Shown here piece after piece: positions 26,042 through 34,727 of a stretch of 64,000 bases of DNA. The DNA is from Microbacterium sp. A20 (lineage in GTDB: Bacteria; Actinomycetota; Actinomycetes; Actinomycetales; Microbacteriaceae). How positions within the stretch are numbered: the stretch's first letter is position 1; each line of letters begins with the position of its first letter. The position numbers were made by a program, and so were the translations under genes. The notes under the pieces were generated by a model. The model worked only from the letters and a program-made list of their open reading frames with translations. It did not search any database and was not told the origin of the DNA. The stretch spans positions 1-64,000 of the forward strand of contig NZ_SSDF01000074.1 in assembly GCF_004794515.1 (NCBI RefSeq), in the 5' to 3' direction.

Positions 26042-26256
26042 TGCAGCTCGGCACACGTTGGGCCGCGGGATCCGAGGCACCCGCCTCTGTTCCCGCATCC
26101 CTGCGCCCGGCGATCGCCGAGGTGGAAGCGAAGGGTCTCACCGGCCACTGGACCCTCACCTGGCTCGAGGGTCGCGCCATCGCCGAGCTCGACGCCGGCT
26201 GGGAGGTCTTCCAGGCCGCCTCGGGCGAGATCGTCGCTCGCCCCTTCGCCGACTGA
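26041..26256 (+). CDS. Small conserved-type protein coupled to valS
   Basis: The 71-residue protein starts in the last base of the valS stop codon (TGATG), so it is very probably translated by ribosomes finishing valS. It has a WxxGSEAP start, a WTLTWLEGRAIAEL core and no Cys, membrane span or known motif. The valS terminator lies just beyond it, so it is part of the same transcript. I do not recognise the family. The coupling and clean codon use argue that it is real. Confidence 0.65.
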   Translation: MQLGTRWAAGSEAPASVPASLRPAIAEVEAKGLTGHWTLTWLEGRAIAELDAGWEVFQAASGEIVARPFAD

Positions 26257-26292
26257 GTCGGCCCGCGCAGGTCATCTGCTCCGGTCGATGAC

Positions 26293-26334
26293 GAGACCCC
26301 CGTGACTCCGCTTCCGCGGATACACGGGGGTCTC
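26293..26334. terminator. Terminator between convergent genes
   Basis: GAGACCCCCGTG (26293-26304) pairs perfectly with 26323-26334 across an 18-base loop. It lies between the valS operon and the convergent small gene ending at 26366 and can serve both directions. Confidence 0.75.
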
Positions 26335-26365
26335 TGCGTCTCACCGAGTCCGGTCTCCCATTCCT

Positions 26366-26584
26366 TCAGAACCGCGGGATGTCGAGTTGCGCGAGCGCGC
26401 GGGTCAACGACCGCGGGTCCTGTGTCGGAGTCTGCTGCTGCCGCAACCTGTCGAGAACCTGCCCGCGCCGCTCGGCACGGCGGGCGACGCGGCGCTCCAC
26501 CCACACGGTGAGCGTGTCGGCCAACCGGAGCAGGCGAACTTCGGTGTGGGTCGGAGCCATCAGCTGAAGCGTGGCGCTGGTCAT
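26366..26584 (-). CDS. Small basic protein co-transcribed with an ArsR-type regulator
   Basis: The 72-residue protein is rich in Arg and Gln and is mostly predicted helical: RLLRLADTLTVWVERRVARRAERR is followed by a Gln/Arg-rich linker and RSLTRALAQLDIPRF. Its start overlaps the stop of the regulator gene by 4 bases, so the two are translationally coupled. I do not recognise a family. A single amphipathic helix and lack of Cys suggest a small accessory or membrane-surface protein, but no function can be assigned. Confidence 0.6.
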   Translation of the reverse strand: MTSATLQLMAPTHTEVRLLRLADTLTVWVERRVARRAERRGQVLDRLRQQQTPTQDPRSLTRALAQLDIPRF

Positions 26585-27204
26585 GATTCCTCCTCCATGT
26601 CGGCAGCGGGTGCGGATGTCGGGGTCGACGCGTTCCCCAGGTCGAAGAGCTCGGTCCGCAGCGACACCCGGCGGACGTCGGGGCCGATCTGACCCCGGTA
26701 GCGCTCGATCGAGCGCTCGACGATCGCCTCGAGCTCATCGCGCAGCGCTGATGCCTGCTCCGGGGTGAGGTCGAGGTGTGTGGTGATGATGATGCCGGCG
26801 TCGCGCCACGCCTCGGGCACGTCCGCCTGAGAGCGGTTGACGTACGCCATCAGAGTCTCGTGACGCAGGCGGAAGAACTCCGAGTTGACGATCTGTGCAG
26901 CGGCGCGGTGGGCGGGCGAGGTCATGTCGTCGGGTGCGGGCACGTCGATCCGCCCCTTCGGCCGCTCCCACCACCGCTCGCGGGCGGTGCCTCGGCCCTC
27001 GACCTCCTGGATGAGGTCGTGCGCGGCGAGAGCGCGAAGGTGGTAGCTGGTCGATCCGGAGGTCTCCCCCACCAGTGCCGCCAGCGAGCTGGCGGTCTGC
27101 GGGCCACGCGCGGCGAGCAGGTCGAAGATCTTCACCCGCAGCGGATGCGCCAACGCCTTCAGCGCCCCCGCATCGAGCGTCCGTACCTGCGTCTCGTTCG
27201 TCAT
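26581..27204 (-). CDS. ArsR-type winged-helix transcriptional regulator
   Basis: The 207-residue protein opens with an ArsR/SmtB-like winged helix (LKALAHPLRVKIFDLLAARGPQTASSLAALVGETSGSTSYHLRAL, residues about 10-55). There are no metal-binding cysteines. A longer C-terminal domain follows, with EVEGRGTARERWWERPKGRI, a layout common in actinobacterial HTH_20 proteins that sense unknown ligands. I chose ATG 27204 over an upstream in-frame start at 27240, because the latter would place the repeated operator-like sequence inside the gene. GCAAAG repeats directly before the start suggest autoregulation. The M3 peptidase gene is divergent. Confidence 0.85.
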   Translation of the reverse strand: MTNETQVRTLDAGALKALAHPLRVKIFDLLAARGPQTASSLAALVGETSGSTSYHLRALAAHDLIQEVEGRGTARERWWERPKGRIDVPAPDDMTSPAHRAAAQIVNSEFFRLRHETLMAYVNRSQADVPEAWRDAGIIITTHLDLTPEQASALRDELEAIVERSIERYRGQIGPDVRRVSLRTELFDLGNASTPTSAPAADMEEES

Positions 27205-27207
27205 GTA

Positions 27208-27266
27208 TGCAAAGATACCGTTGCAAAAACTTCTTTGCAAGTGTTTGTTTGCAAAGAACTCTTTGC
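27208..27266. promoter_or_regulatory. GCAAAG repeat array, probable operator
   Basis: The gap holds TTGCAAA-6-TTTGCAA (27221-27240) and GCAAAG-4-CTTTGC (27251-27266), plus a further TGCAAAG at 27208. AT-rich repeats stand out in this GC-rich DNA. They begin 4 bases before the ArsR-type gene and face the M3 peptidase gene, so the regulator probably binds here. Confidence 0.6.
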
Positions 27267-27328
27267 GGCCGCATCGGACGGTGACGCGCCTGACCGAGGA
27301 GGTTCCTGAGTACCGACCGTCTCGTGGC

Positions 27329-27334
27329 TAGGCT
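27329..27334 (+). promoter_or_regulatory. Candidate -10 element of the M3 peptidase gene
   Basis: TAGGCT lies 6 bases before the ATG at 27341. The interval CGGAGG could also serve as a ribosome-binding site, so leaderless initiation is likely but not certain. Confidence 0.35.
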
Positions 27335-27340
27335 CGGAGG

Positions 27341-29392
27341 ATGACCGACGCCACGAATCCGCTGCTGCAGCCGTCGACCCTCCCCTTCGGACTCCCCGAC
27401 TACTCCGCGATCCGACCCGAGCACTATCTCCCGGCGTTCCAGGCCGGATTCGAGGAGCAGCTCCGCGAGGTCGCCCGGATCACGATGGTGCGATCGATGC
27501 CGACCTTCGAGAACACGATCGAGGCGCTCGAACGTTCGGGCGAACTGCTCGACCGCGTCGCCCACGCCTTCTACACGGTCAGTTCCGCGGATGCGACACC
27601 CGAGATCCAGGAGATCGACGAGCAGCTCGCACCCCTCATGGCCGCCCACCAGGACGCGATCACCCTGGACGCCCAGCTGTATTGGCGAGTGCAGCAGGTG
27701 TTCGAGCAGCGGGACGCTCTCGGCCTCGACGCCGAACAGCGCTATCTCGTGGAGCGCCACCACCGCGAGATGACGCACGCGGGTGCCGGTCTCGACGACA
27801 GCGCCAAGGAACGGCTGACCGAGCTGAATCAGAAGCTCTCGACGCTGACCAACACCTTCGAGCGCAACCTGCTGAACGACACGAACGACCTCGCGGTCGT
27901 CTTCGACTCCCCTGCCGAACTCGATGGGCTCAGTGCCGGCGAGCTGTCGGCTGCGGCACGTGCGGCGGCGGATCGCGGACTCGACGGCAAGCTCCTCATC
28001 ACGCTGCCGCTGTTCACCGGGCACCCAGCCCTGGCTCAGTTGCGCGTCCGGGAGTCGCGACGGCGCATCATGGCCGCGTCCCTCGCGCGCGGATCCCGCG
28101 ACAACGCGAATGACAACCGCCCTGTGCTGCTCGAGATCGCGCGGTTGCGGGCGGAGCGGGCCGCGCTTCTGGGATATGAGTCGCATGCCGCGTACGTCAC
28201 CGCCGACGAGACGGCCGGGACCCCGGATGCCGTCGAGCGGATGCTGCGCCGGCTCGCCACGCCCTCCGCACGTAACGCAAGCGCGGAGCACGCCGCACTG
28301 CAGGCGATCGTCGATGAGACCGAAGCGACGCCGTTCTCGGTGGAGGCCCATGACTGGGCGTATTACACCGAACGGGTGCGCACGGCCCGGTACGACATCG
28401 ACACCAGCGCGCTGCGCCCGTGGTTCGAGGCGGAGCGCGTCCTGCAGGACGGTGTCTTCTTCGCCGCGACGCGGCTGTACGGGGTGACGTTCTCCGAACG
28501 TCACGACCTCGCGGCCTACCACCCCGGCGCTCGGGTGTTCGAGGTGCGCAACGACGACGGCACCCCCGTCGGCCTGTACGTCCTCGACCTCTACACGCGC
28601 GATTCGAAGCGCGGTGGGGCCTGGATGAACGCGATCGTGAGTCAGTCCCGACTGCGCGGCACCGCGCCCGTCGTCGTCAACAATCTCAACGTGCCACTCC
28701 CCGGCGAGGGCGAGCCCACGCTGCTGACCCTCGATGAGGTCACGACCCTGTTCCACGAGTTCGGTCACGCCCTCCACGGACTCTTCGCGACGGTGACCTA
28801 CCCGCACTTCGCCGGCACCAATGTGTTCCGCGACTTCGTCGAGTTCCCGAGCCAGGTGAACGAGATGTGGATCCTGTGGCCCGAGGTCCTCGACAACTAC
28901 GCCCGACACCACGAGACCGGCGAACCGCTCGACCCCGCGATCGTCGAGCGTCTTCGCGCGACCGAGACCTTCGATCAGGGCCACGCGACGAGCGAGTATC
29001 TGGCCGCCGCCTGGCTGGACCAGGCCTGGCACCGGCTGGGCGTCGACGCGGAGATCGACGACGTCGCCGCGTTCGAGGCCGCCGCCCTCGCCGACATCGG
29101 CCTCGACGACCCGGCTGTCCCCACCCGCTACTCATCCACGTACTTCGCGCACGTCTTCTCCGGAGGGTACAGCGCGGGCTACTACTCCTACATCTGGAGC
29201 GAGGTGCTCGACGCCGACACCGTCGACTGGTTCCGGGAGAACGGCGGGCTCACGCGCGCCAACGGCGATCAGTTCCGCGCACGTCTGCTCGGGGTCGGCG
29301 GCTCGAAGGACCCCCTGGAGGCGTACCGCGACTTCCGCGGTCGGGATGCCGAGATCGAGCCGCTGCTGAAGCGTCGAGGCCTCGGCGGCTGA
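27341..29392 (+). CDS. M3-family oligopeptidase (peptidyl-dipeptidase Dcp / oligopeptidase A type)
   Basis: The 683-residue protein is a full-length M3 zinc metallopeptidase. The catalytic motif HEFGH is at residues 472-476 in TTLFHEFGHALHGLF, with the third ligand Glu in VEFPSQVNE about 28 residues later. The C-terminal FSGGYSAGYYSYIWSEVLDAD is the conserved substrate loop. These enzymes work in the cytosol and trim short peptides, Dcp types releasing C-terminal dipeptides. A divergent ArsR-type regulator with an operator-like array lies upstream. Confidence 0.93.
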   Translation: MTDATNPLLQPSTLPFGLPDYSAIRPEHYLPAFQAGFEEQLREVARITMVRSMPTFENTIEALERSGELLDRVAHAFYTVSSADATPEIQEIDEQLAPLMAAHQDAITLDAQLYWRVQQVFEQRDALGLDAEQRYLVERHHREMTHAGAGLDDSAKERLTELNQKLSTLTNTFERNLLNDTNDLAVVFDSPAELDGLSAGELSAAARAAADRGLDGKLLITLPLFTGHPALAQLRVRESRRRIMAASLARGSRDNANDNRPVLLEIARLRAERAALLGYESHAAYVTADETAGTPDAVERMLRRLATPSARNASAEHAALQAIVDETEATPFSVEAHDWAYYTERVRTARYDIDTSALRPWFEAERVLQDGVFFAATRLYGVTFSERHDLAAYHPGARVFEVRNDDGTPVGLYVLDLYTRDSKRGGAWMNAIVSQSRLRGTAPVVVNNLNVPLPGEGEPTLLTLDEVTTLFHEFGHALHGLFATVTYPHFAGTNVFRDFVEFPSQVNEMWILWPEVLDNYARHHETGEPLDPAIVERLRATETFDQGHATSEYLAAAWLDQAWHRLGVDAEIDDVAAFEAAALADIGLDDPAVPTRYSSTYFAHVFSGGYSAGYYSYIWSEVLDADTVDWFRENGGLTRANGDQFRARLLGVGGSKDPLEAYRDFRGRDAEIEPLLKRRGLGG

Positions 29393-29472
29393 GGTGCACG
29401 GGTGATCGCCGAGTGGAGGCTGCTGCCCCGGATTCCGTGGACCTGGTCTCACCGTCGTGAGAACCTGAGCGC

Positions 29473-29970
29473 ATGAACGCTTTCCCCGACGCGCCGTTCG
29501 GCCCCGCTGACCGCCTCGACCTCGACGCTGTTCCACTCGCGGTGATCCGTCACAAGGCCATCCGCATCGCCGATCTTCCGGACGCGTTCGACGCCGGCTA
29601 CTCGGCGATCGCGCTCACGTTCGCCGGCGACGTACTGACCCCGACCGGGCCCGCCCTCGCGATCTACTACGGCGACCCGATGGACGTCTTCGACCTCGAG
29701 CTCGGCTTCCCCGTGCGGACGGCGCCGGAGACGCCGCTGCCGACGGCGAGCGAAAGCGTCATCGTCGCCTCGACTCTGCCCGCCGGTCCGGCCGTCGCGA
29801 CCACCGTCTTCGGCTCCTACGACGGGCTCGGTGCCGGATGGGCAGGGCTCGTCGAACGCGCTGGCGCGGAGGGGGAACGCCCCGGTGGCATCTGGATCGA
29901 GGTCTACGTGTCCGACCCCGGCACGGCGCCGGCAGAGTTGCGCACCGACCTGATCATGCCGCTGGGCTGA
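29473..29970 (+). CDS. GyrI-like / AraC-type effector-binding domain protein
   Basis: The 165-residue protein matches the stand-alone small-molecule-binding domain of the GyrI/SOUL group (AraC effector-binding domain). It has VAVIRHKAIRIADLPDAFD near the start, GPALAIYYGDPMDVFDLELGFPV in the middle, and VFGSYDGLGAGWAGLVER with a GGIWIEVYVSDP ending. It has no DNA-binding domain. Such proteins bind hydrophobic ligands or act as cyclopropanoid hydrolases; the role here is unknown. It converges on clpX with a 6-base gap. Confidence 0.8.
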   Translation: MNAFPDAPFGPADRLDLDAVPLAVIRHKAIRIADLPDAFDAGYSAIALTFAGDVLTPTGPALAIYYGDPMDVFDLELGFPVRTAPETPLPTASESVIVASTLPAGPAVATTVFGSYDGLGAGWAGLVERAGAEGERPGGIWIEVYVSDPGTAPAELRTDLIMPLG

Positions 29971-29976
29971 TCGAGG

Positions 29977-31245
29977 TCAGGCGCTCTTGCGCTTGCGCTC
30001 CATCACGATGGTGGGCGGCGCGCCCTCGTCGACGGCCGCGCGGGTGACGATGACCTTGGCGACGTCTTCTGCGGAGGGAATCTCGAACATGATCGGGCCG
30101 AGGACGTCTTCGAGGATGGCACGGAGCCCTCGGGCGCCGGTCTTGCGTTCGACAGCGAGGTCCGCGATCGAGCGCAGAGCCTCTTCTTCGAACTCGAGCT
30201 GGACGCCGTCGATCTCGAACATGCGCTGATACTGCTTCACCAGCGCATTGCGCGGGCCGGTCAGGATGTCGATGAGCGCGGCCTGGTCGAGCGGCGAGAC
30301 CGAGGTGACGACAGGGAGGCGGCCGATGAACTCGGGGATCAGGCCGAACTTGTGCAGGTCTTCGGGGAGCACCTCGCTGAACAGGTCGAGATCCTTGCCC
30401 TTGTCGTGCAGCGGAGCACCGAAGCCGATCCCGTGCTTGCCGACCCGTGCGGACACGATGTCTTCGAGTCCGGCGAACGCTCCCGCGACGATGAACAGCA
30501 CGTTCGACGTGTCGATCTGCAGGAACTCCTGGTGCGGGTGCTTGCGGCCGCCCTGCGGCGGAACCGACGCGACCGTGCCCTCGATGATCTTCAGCAGCGC
30601 TTGCTGCACACCCTCGCCTGACACGTCGCGAGTGATCGACGGGTTCTCGGCCTTGCGGGCGATCTTGTCGACCTCGTCGATGTAGATGATGCCCTGCTCG
30701 GCGCGCTTGACGTCGTAGTCGGCGGCCTGGATGAGCTTGAGAAGGATGTTCTCGACATCCTCACCGACGTAACCGGCCTCGGTGAGGGCGGTGGCGTCGG
30801 CCACGGCGAAGGGCACGTTGAGACGCTTGGCGAGTGTCTGCGCGAGGTAGGTCTTGCCGCAGCCGGTCGGGCCGATGAGCAGGATGTTGCTCTTCGCGAT
30901 CTCGACCTCTTCAGCCCGCTGCTCGGCGGTCTGCAGCGTGCCGTGGGCACGGACGCGCTTGTAGTGGTTGTACACGGCGACGGCGAGAGCGCGCTTGGCG
31001 GGCTCCTGACCGACGACGTACTCCTCGAGGAACGAGAAGATCTCGCGCGGCTTGGGCAGCTCGAACTCCGCGACACCGTCGCCGGAGGACTCGGCCATGC
31101 GCTCTTCGATGATCTCGTTGCAGAGCTCGACGCACTCGTCGCAGATGTACACGCCGGGTCCGGCGATCAGCTGCTGGACCTGCTTCTGACTCTTTCCGCA
31201 GAAAGAGCATTTGAACAGGTCAGCGCTTTCACCGATGCGGGCCAT
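29977..31245 (-). CDS. clpX: ATP-dependent Clp protease ATP-binding subunit ClpX
   Basis: The 422-residue AAA+ unfoldase has the N-terminal zinc-binding domain (Cys13, Cys16, Cys35, Cys38), Walker A GPTGCGKT (125-132), Walker [11 protein letters not shown] and sensor regions. It also has the HGIGFG loop that docks on ClpP. It unfolds substrates and feeds them to the ClpP1P2 chamber encoded at 35814-37072. AGGAGG lies 6 bases before the ATG at 31245. In most relatives clpX follows clpP directly; here a deoxyribose operon lies between them. Confidence 0.97.
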   Translation of the reverse strand: MARIGESADLFKCSFCGKSQKQVQQLIAGPGVYICDECVELCNEIIEERMAESSGDGVAEFELPKPREIFSFLEEYVVGQEPAKRALAVAVYNHYKRVRAHGTLQTAEQRAEEVEIAKSNILLIGPTGCGKTYLAQTLAKRLNVPFAVADATALTEAGYVGEDVENILLKLIQAADYDVKRAEQGIIYIDEVDKIARKAENPSITRDVSGEGVQQALLKIIEGTVASVPPQGGRKHPHQEFLQIDTSNVLFIVAGAFAGLEDIVSARVGKHGIGFGAPLHDKGKDLDLFSEVLPEDLHKFGLIPEFIGRLPVVTSVSPLDQAALIDILTGPRNALVKQYQRMFEIDGVQLEFEEEALRSIADLAVERKTGARGLRAILEDVLGPIMFEIPSAEDVAKVIVTRAAVDEGAPPTIVMERKRKSA

Positions 31246-31344
31246 GCGCGTCCTCCTATGGGGGATCAGAGATCGTTCTTCGAGCCTAACCGCTGCATAC
31301 GACACTGGGCCGCATTGGAACGTACTCGGCGTCGGGTCGCGACA

Positions 31345-31406
31345 CGTGAGGGGTCGGGAACCGCCACGTTCCCCGGTTCCGAGGCGACGATTCCCGACCC
31401 CTCACG
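31345..31406 (-). terminator. Terminator of the deoxyribose operon
   Basis: CGTGAGGGGTCGGGAA (31345-31360) pairs over 16 bases with 31391-31406, with a 30-base loop that can fold further. It lies 15 bases beyond the last gene of the operon and before the clpX promoter region. Confidence 0.7.
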
Positions 31407-31421
31407 AGATCGGCAGAGGGC

Positions 31422-32273
31422 TCAGACCATGCTCTTCGTGTGCCAGACCGTCTTCACCTCGGTGAAGGCGCCGATCCGCTCGGGTGAGGCTACGACCTCG
31501 CCGGGCGTGAGCACGCGCTTGAGAGTGTCGGCGGCCGCGATCTGCATGTCGACCCAGTCGAGGTCGCCGGCACCGGCCAAGTCCAGGGCGTTCACGTCCT
31601 GGTGCGAGGCCAGCCACGGGGCGATCTCCGCGGGCGAACCGGTGAGCACGTTGACGACGCCGCCGGGGACGTCGCTGGTGGCCAGGACCTCGGCGAGACT
31701 GATGGCAGAGAGCGGATGCCGCTCGCTGGCGACCACCACGACCGTGTTGCCCGCCACGAGGGCCGGCGCGACGACCGAGACCAAGCCCAGCAGCGCGGAA
31801 TCCTGGGGCGCGACGATCGCCACGACGCCCGTCGGCTCCGGAACCGAGATGTTGAAGTACGGCCCCGAGACCGGGTTCGCGTTACCCGCCACCTGGGCGT
31901 ACTTGTCGCACCACCCGGCGTACCAGACCCAGAGGTCGATGGCGTCGTCCACCTGCGTGGCCGCGGCGGAGGACGAGAGCCCCTGCTGCGCGACGATCTC
32001 GTCGATGAACTGCGCACGCCGCCCCTCGAGCACCTCGGCCACACGGTAGAGCACCTGACCGCGGTTGTAGGCGGTCGCTCCGGACCAGCCCTTGACCGCA
32101 GCGCGCGCAGCCACCACGGCGTCGCGGGCGTCCTTGCGCGAGCCCTTCGCCGCGTTGGCGAGGAACGCGCCCTTGGGCGTGAGCACCTCGTACGTGCGGC
32201 CGGACTCGCTGCGCGGGAAAGCCCCGCCGATCGCCAGCTTGTACGTCTTCGGGACGGTCAGACGCTTGCTCAT
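31422..32273 (-). CDS. Truncated aldehyde dehydrogenase-family protein lacking the catalytic cysteine
   Basis: The 283-residue protein aligns only with the N-terminal, NAD-binding part of aldehyde dehydrogenases: LAIGGAFPRSESGRTYEVLTPKG, then PEPTGVVAIVAPQDSALLGLVSVVAPALVAGNTVVVVASE. It ends where the catalytic domain should continue, so the nucleophilic Cys region and the C-terminal oligomerisation strand are absent. The active-site Glu region (LELGGK in the partner) is degenerate. It follows the full-length enzyme gene with a 4-base overlap. Coupling suggests a maintained partner or regulatory subunit rather than a dead fragment. Confidence 0.8.
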   Translation of the reverse strand: MSKRLTVPKTYKLAIGGAFPRSESGRTYEVLTPKGAFLANAAKGSRKDARDAVVAARAAVKGWSGATAYNRGQVLYRVAEVLEGRRAQFIDEIVAQQGLSSSAAATQVDDAIDLWVWYAGWCDKYAQVAGNANPVSGPYFNISVPEPTGVVAIVAPQDSALLGLVSVVAPALVAGNTVVVVASERHPLSAISLAEVLATSDVPGGVVNVLTGSPAEIAPWLASHQDVNALDLAGAGDLDWVDMQIAAADTLKRVLTPGEVVASPERIGAFTEVKTVWHTKSMV

Positions 32274-33712
32274 GCTGCGGCTCCCTTGAGGTAGGCGGTG
32301 AGACCCTGACGTCCGCCCTCGCGGCCGTACCCGGACTCCTTGTATCCACCGAACGGGCTCGACGGATCGAATCGGTTGAACGTGTTGGCCCAGATGACCC
32401 CGGCACGGAGCCGGTCGGCCACCGCGAGGATGCGCGACCCCTTGTCGGACCAGATGCCGGCCGAGAGGCCGTAAGGCGTGTTGTTCGCCTTCGCGACGGC
32501 CTCGGCCGGCGTGCGGAAGGTGAGCACCGAGAGCACCGGGCCGAAGACCTCGTCGCGGGCGATGCGGTGAGACGCCTCGACACCGGTGAAGATCGTCGGA
32601 GCGAACCAGAAACCCTGCTCGGGGATCGCGCAGTCAGCCGTCCAGCGCTCCGCACCCTCAGCCTCGCCGATGTCGCTCAGCTCGCGGATCCGAGCCAGCT
32701 GAGCGGCGGAGTTGATCGCCCCGATGTCGGTGTTCTTGTCGAGCGGGTCGCCGAGGCGCAGCGTCGACAGGCGCGTCTTGAGCCGGTCGACGACCTCGTC
32801 GTGGATCGACTCCTGAACCAGCAGGCGGCTCCCCGCGCAGCAGACGTGGCCCTGGTTGAAGAAGATGCCGTTGACGATGCCCTCGACGGCCTGGTCGATC
32901 GGAGCGTCATCGAACACGATGTTCGCAGCCTTGCCGCCGAGCTCGAGGGTCACCTTCTTCTTCGTTCCGGCCACCGCGCGTGCGATGTCGCGACCGACAC
33001 CGGTCGAGCCCGTGAAGGCGACCTTGTCCACATCGGGGTGGCGCACGAGGGTCGACCCCGTGGCACCGGCTCCGGTGACGATGTTCACGACACCGGCCGG
33101 AAGATCCGCCTGCTGCAGGATCTCCGCGAAGATCAGTGCCGTGAGCGGCGTGGTCTCGGCGGGCTTGAGGACGACGGTGTTGCCGGCGGCGAGGGCGGGA
33201 GCGATTTTCCACGCGAGCATGAGCAGCGGGAAGTTCCACGGGATGATCTGTCCGGCAACGCCGAGAGCCTGGGGGTTCGCGCCGAGTCCGGCGTGATCGA
33301 GCTTGTCCGCCCAGCCCGCGTAGTAGAAGAACCAGGAGGCGACGAGCGGCACGTCGACGTCGCGGCTCTCCTTGATCGGCTTCCCGTTGTCGAGGCTCTC
33401 CGCGACGGCGAGCTCGCGGGCCCGCTCCTGCACGAGTCGCGCGATGCGGAACAGGTACTTGCCGCGGTCGCGACCGCTCATCCGCGACCAGGTCTTCTCG
33501 TAGGCGCGACGCGCCGCCTTGACCGCACGGTCCACGTCTTCGTCGCTCGCGGAGGATATCTCGGCGATGTGCTTCTCGGTCGCCGGGGAGATCGTGTTGA
33601 ACGATGCGCCAGAGCCGTCGACGAACTCGCCGTCGATGAACAGCCCGTAGCTGCTCTTGAGGTTCAGAACCGCGGTGGACTCCGGTGCCGGAGCGTATTC
33701 CAGAAATGACAT
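32270..33712 (-). CDS. Aldehyde dehydrogenase family protein (probable acetaldehyde oxidation)
   Basis: The 480-residue protein is a complete NAD(P)-dependent aldehyde dehydrogenase: IIPWNFPLLMLAWKIAPALAAGNTVVLKPAE, the cofactor loop FTGSTGVGRDIA, general base Glu in TLELGGKAANIV, and the nucleophile in GHVCCAGSRLLV. In an operon with deoC its substrate is likely acetaldehyde, released by deoxyribose-phosphate aldolase, giving acetate. The ATG at 33712 lies 13 bases after deoC. A deep hydrophobic specificity pocket cannot be read from sequence, so the substrate is inferred. Confidence 0.9.
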   Translation of the reverse strand: MSFLEYAPAPESTAVLNLKSSYGLFIDGEFVDGSGASFNTISPATEKHIAEISSASDEDVDRAVKAARRAYEKTWSRMSGRDRGKYLFRIARLVQERARELAVAESLDNGKPIKESRDVDVPLVASWFFYYAGWADKLDHAGLGANPQALGVAGQIIPWNFPLLMLAWKIAPALAAGNTVVLKPAETTPLTALIFAEILQQADLPAGVVNIVTGAGATGSTLVRHPDVDKVAFTGSTGVGRDIARAVAGTKKKVTLELGGKAANIVFDDAPIDQAVEGIVNGIFFNQGHVCCAGSRLLVQESIHDEVVDRLKTRLSTLRLGDPLDKNTDIGAINSAAQLARIRELSDIGEAEGAERWTADCAIPEQGFWFAPTIFTGVEASHRIARDEVFGPVLSVLTFRTPAEAVAKANNTPYGLSAGIWSDKGSRILAVADRLRAGVIWANTFNRFDPSSPFGGYKESGYGREGGRQGLTAYLKGAAA

Positions 33713-33725
33713 GTTCGTCTTCCCG

Positions 33726-34727
33726 TCAGTCGATCGTGACGTAGTCGGGGCCCGAGTAATGGCCGGAGCTGAGCTTCTGACGCTGCAGGAGCACATCGTT
33801 GAGAAGGCTGGAGGCGCCGAAACGGAACAGGTGCGGCTGGAGCCACTCCTCCCCCACGGTCTCGGCGACCGTGACGAGGTACTTCACCGCGTCCTTCGAC
33901 GAGCGGATGCCGCCGGCGGGCTTCACGCCGATCTTCTCGCCCGTGCCACGGTGCCAGTCGCGCACCGTCTCGAGCATCAGCAGAGTGGTCGGCAGGGTCG
34001 CGGCCGGCTGCACCTTTCCGGTCGAGGTCTTGATGAAGTCCCCTCCGGCCAGGATGCCGAGCCACGAGGCGCGCTTGATGTTGTCGTACGTGTTCAGCTC
34101 ACCGGTCTCGAGGATCACCTTGAGGGAGGCGTACGAGCCGTCTTCGCGGCGGCAGGCTTCCTTCACCTGAGCGATCTGGTCGAACACGAGGCCGTAGCGA
34201 CCGGAGAGGAACGCTCCCCGGTCGATGACCATGTCGATCTCGTCCGCGCCGGCGGCGACCGCCTCGGCGGTGTCGGCGAGCTTGATCGCGAGCGACGCAC
34301 GGCCGCTCGGGAACGCCGTGGCCACAGCGGCGACCGAGATCAGACCGTCATCGGGGTCGCCGTGCAGGCTGCCGAGGGCGGTGACCGCGTCGTCCACCAT
34401 GTCGCCGTAGACGCACACCGCTGCGACCCGAGGAGTCGACGCGTCGGCGGCATCCGGGGTCTTCGCCTTGGCGACGAGCGAGCGCACCTTGCCGGGGGTG
34501 TCCGCACCCTCGAGCGTCGTGAGGTCGATCAGCTTGATGATGGTGTCGAGCGCCCAGGCCTTCGAGGTGGTCTTGATGGAGCGGGTGCCGAGCCCGGCAG
34601 CGCGCTGCTCCAGTCCGACGGCGTCGACGCCGGGGAGCCCGTGCAGGAAGCGACGGAGGGTGGCGTCGTCCGGCTCACCGCCGAGGACATCCACCGCCGT
34701 CCTGCGGCTGATTTCTGTGGTCGTCAC
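33726..34727 (-). CDS. deoC: Deoxyribose-phosphate aldolase
   Basis: The 333-residue class I aldolase splits 2-deoxyribose 5-phosphate into glyceraldehyde 3-phosphate and acetaldehyde. The Schiff-base lysine is Lys233 in DFIKTSTGK, and the second essential lysine is Lys269 in GVKPAGGIR. The chain is longer than the E. coli enzyme (about 260) because of an N-terminal extension of about 50 residues. It overlaps the regulator stop by 4 bases and is followed by two aldehyde dehydrogenase genes, forming a deoxynucleoside-sugar catabolic operon. Confidence 0.94.
   Translation of the reverse strand: MTTTEISRRTAVDVLGGEPDDATLRRFLHGLPGVDAVGLEQRAAGLGTRSIKTTSKAWALDTIIKLIDLTTLEGADTPGKVRSLVAKAKTPDAADASTPRVAAVCVYGDMVDDAVTALGSLHGDPDDGLISVAAVATAFPSGRASLAIKLADTAEAVAAGADEIDMVIDRGAFLSGRYGLVFDQIAQVKEACRREDGSYASLKVILETGELNTYDNIKRASWLGILAGGDFIKTSTGKVQPAATLPTTLLMLETVRDWHRGTGEKIGVKPAGGIRSSKDAVKYLVTVAETVGEEWLQPHLFRFGASSLLNDVLLQRQKLSSGHYSGPDYVTID

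Noticed and set aside
31422..32273. Pseudogene call for the short aldehyde dehydrogenase
   Set aside because: The frame is intact with normal codon use, and a tight overlap with the upstream gene argues for a maintained product.
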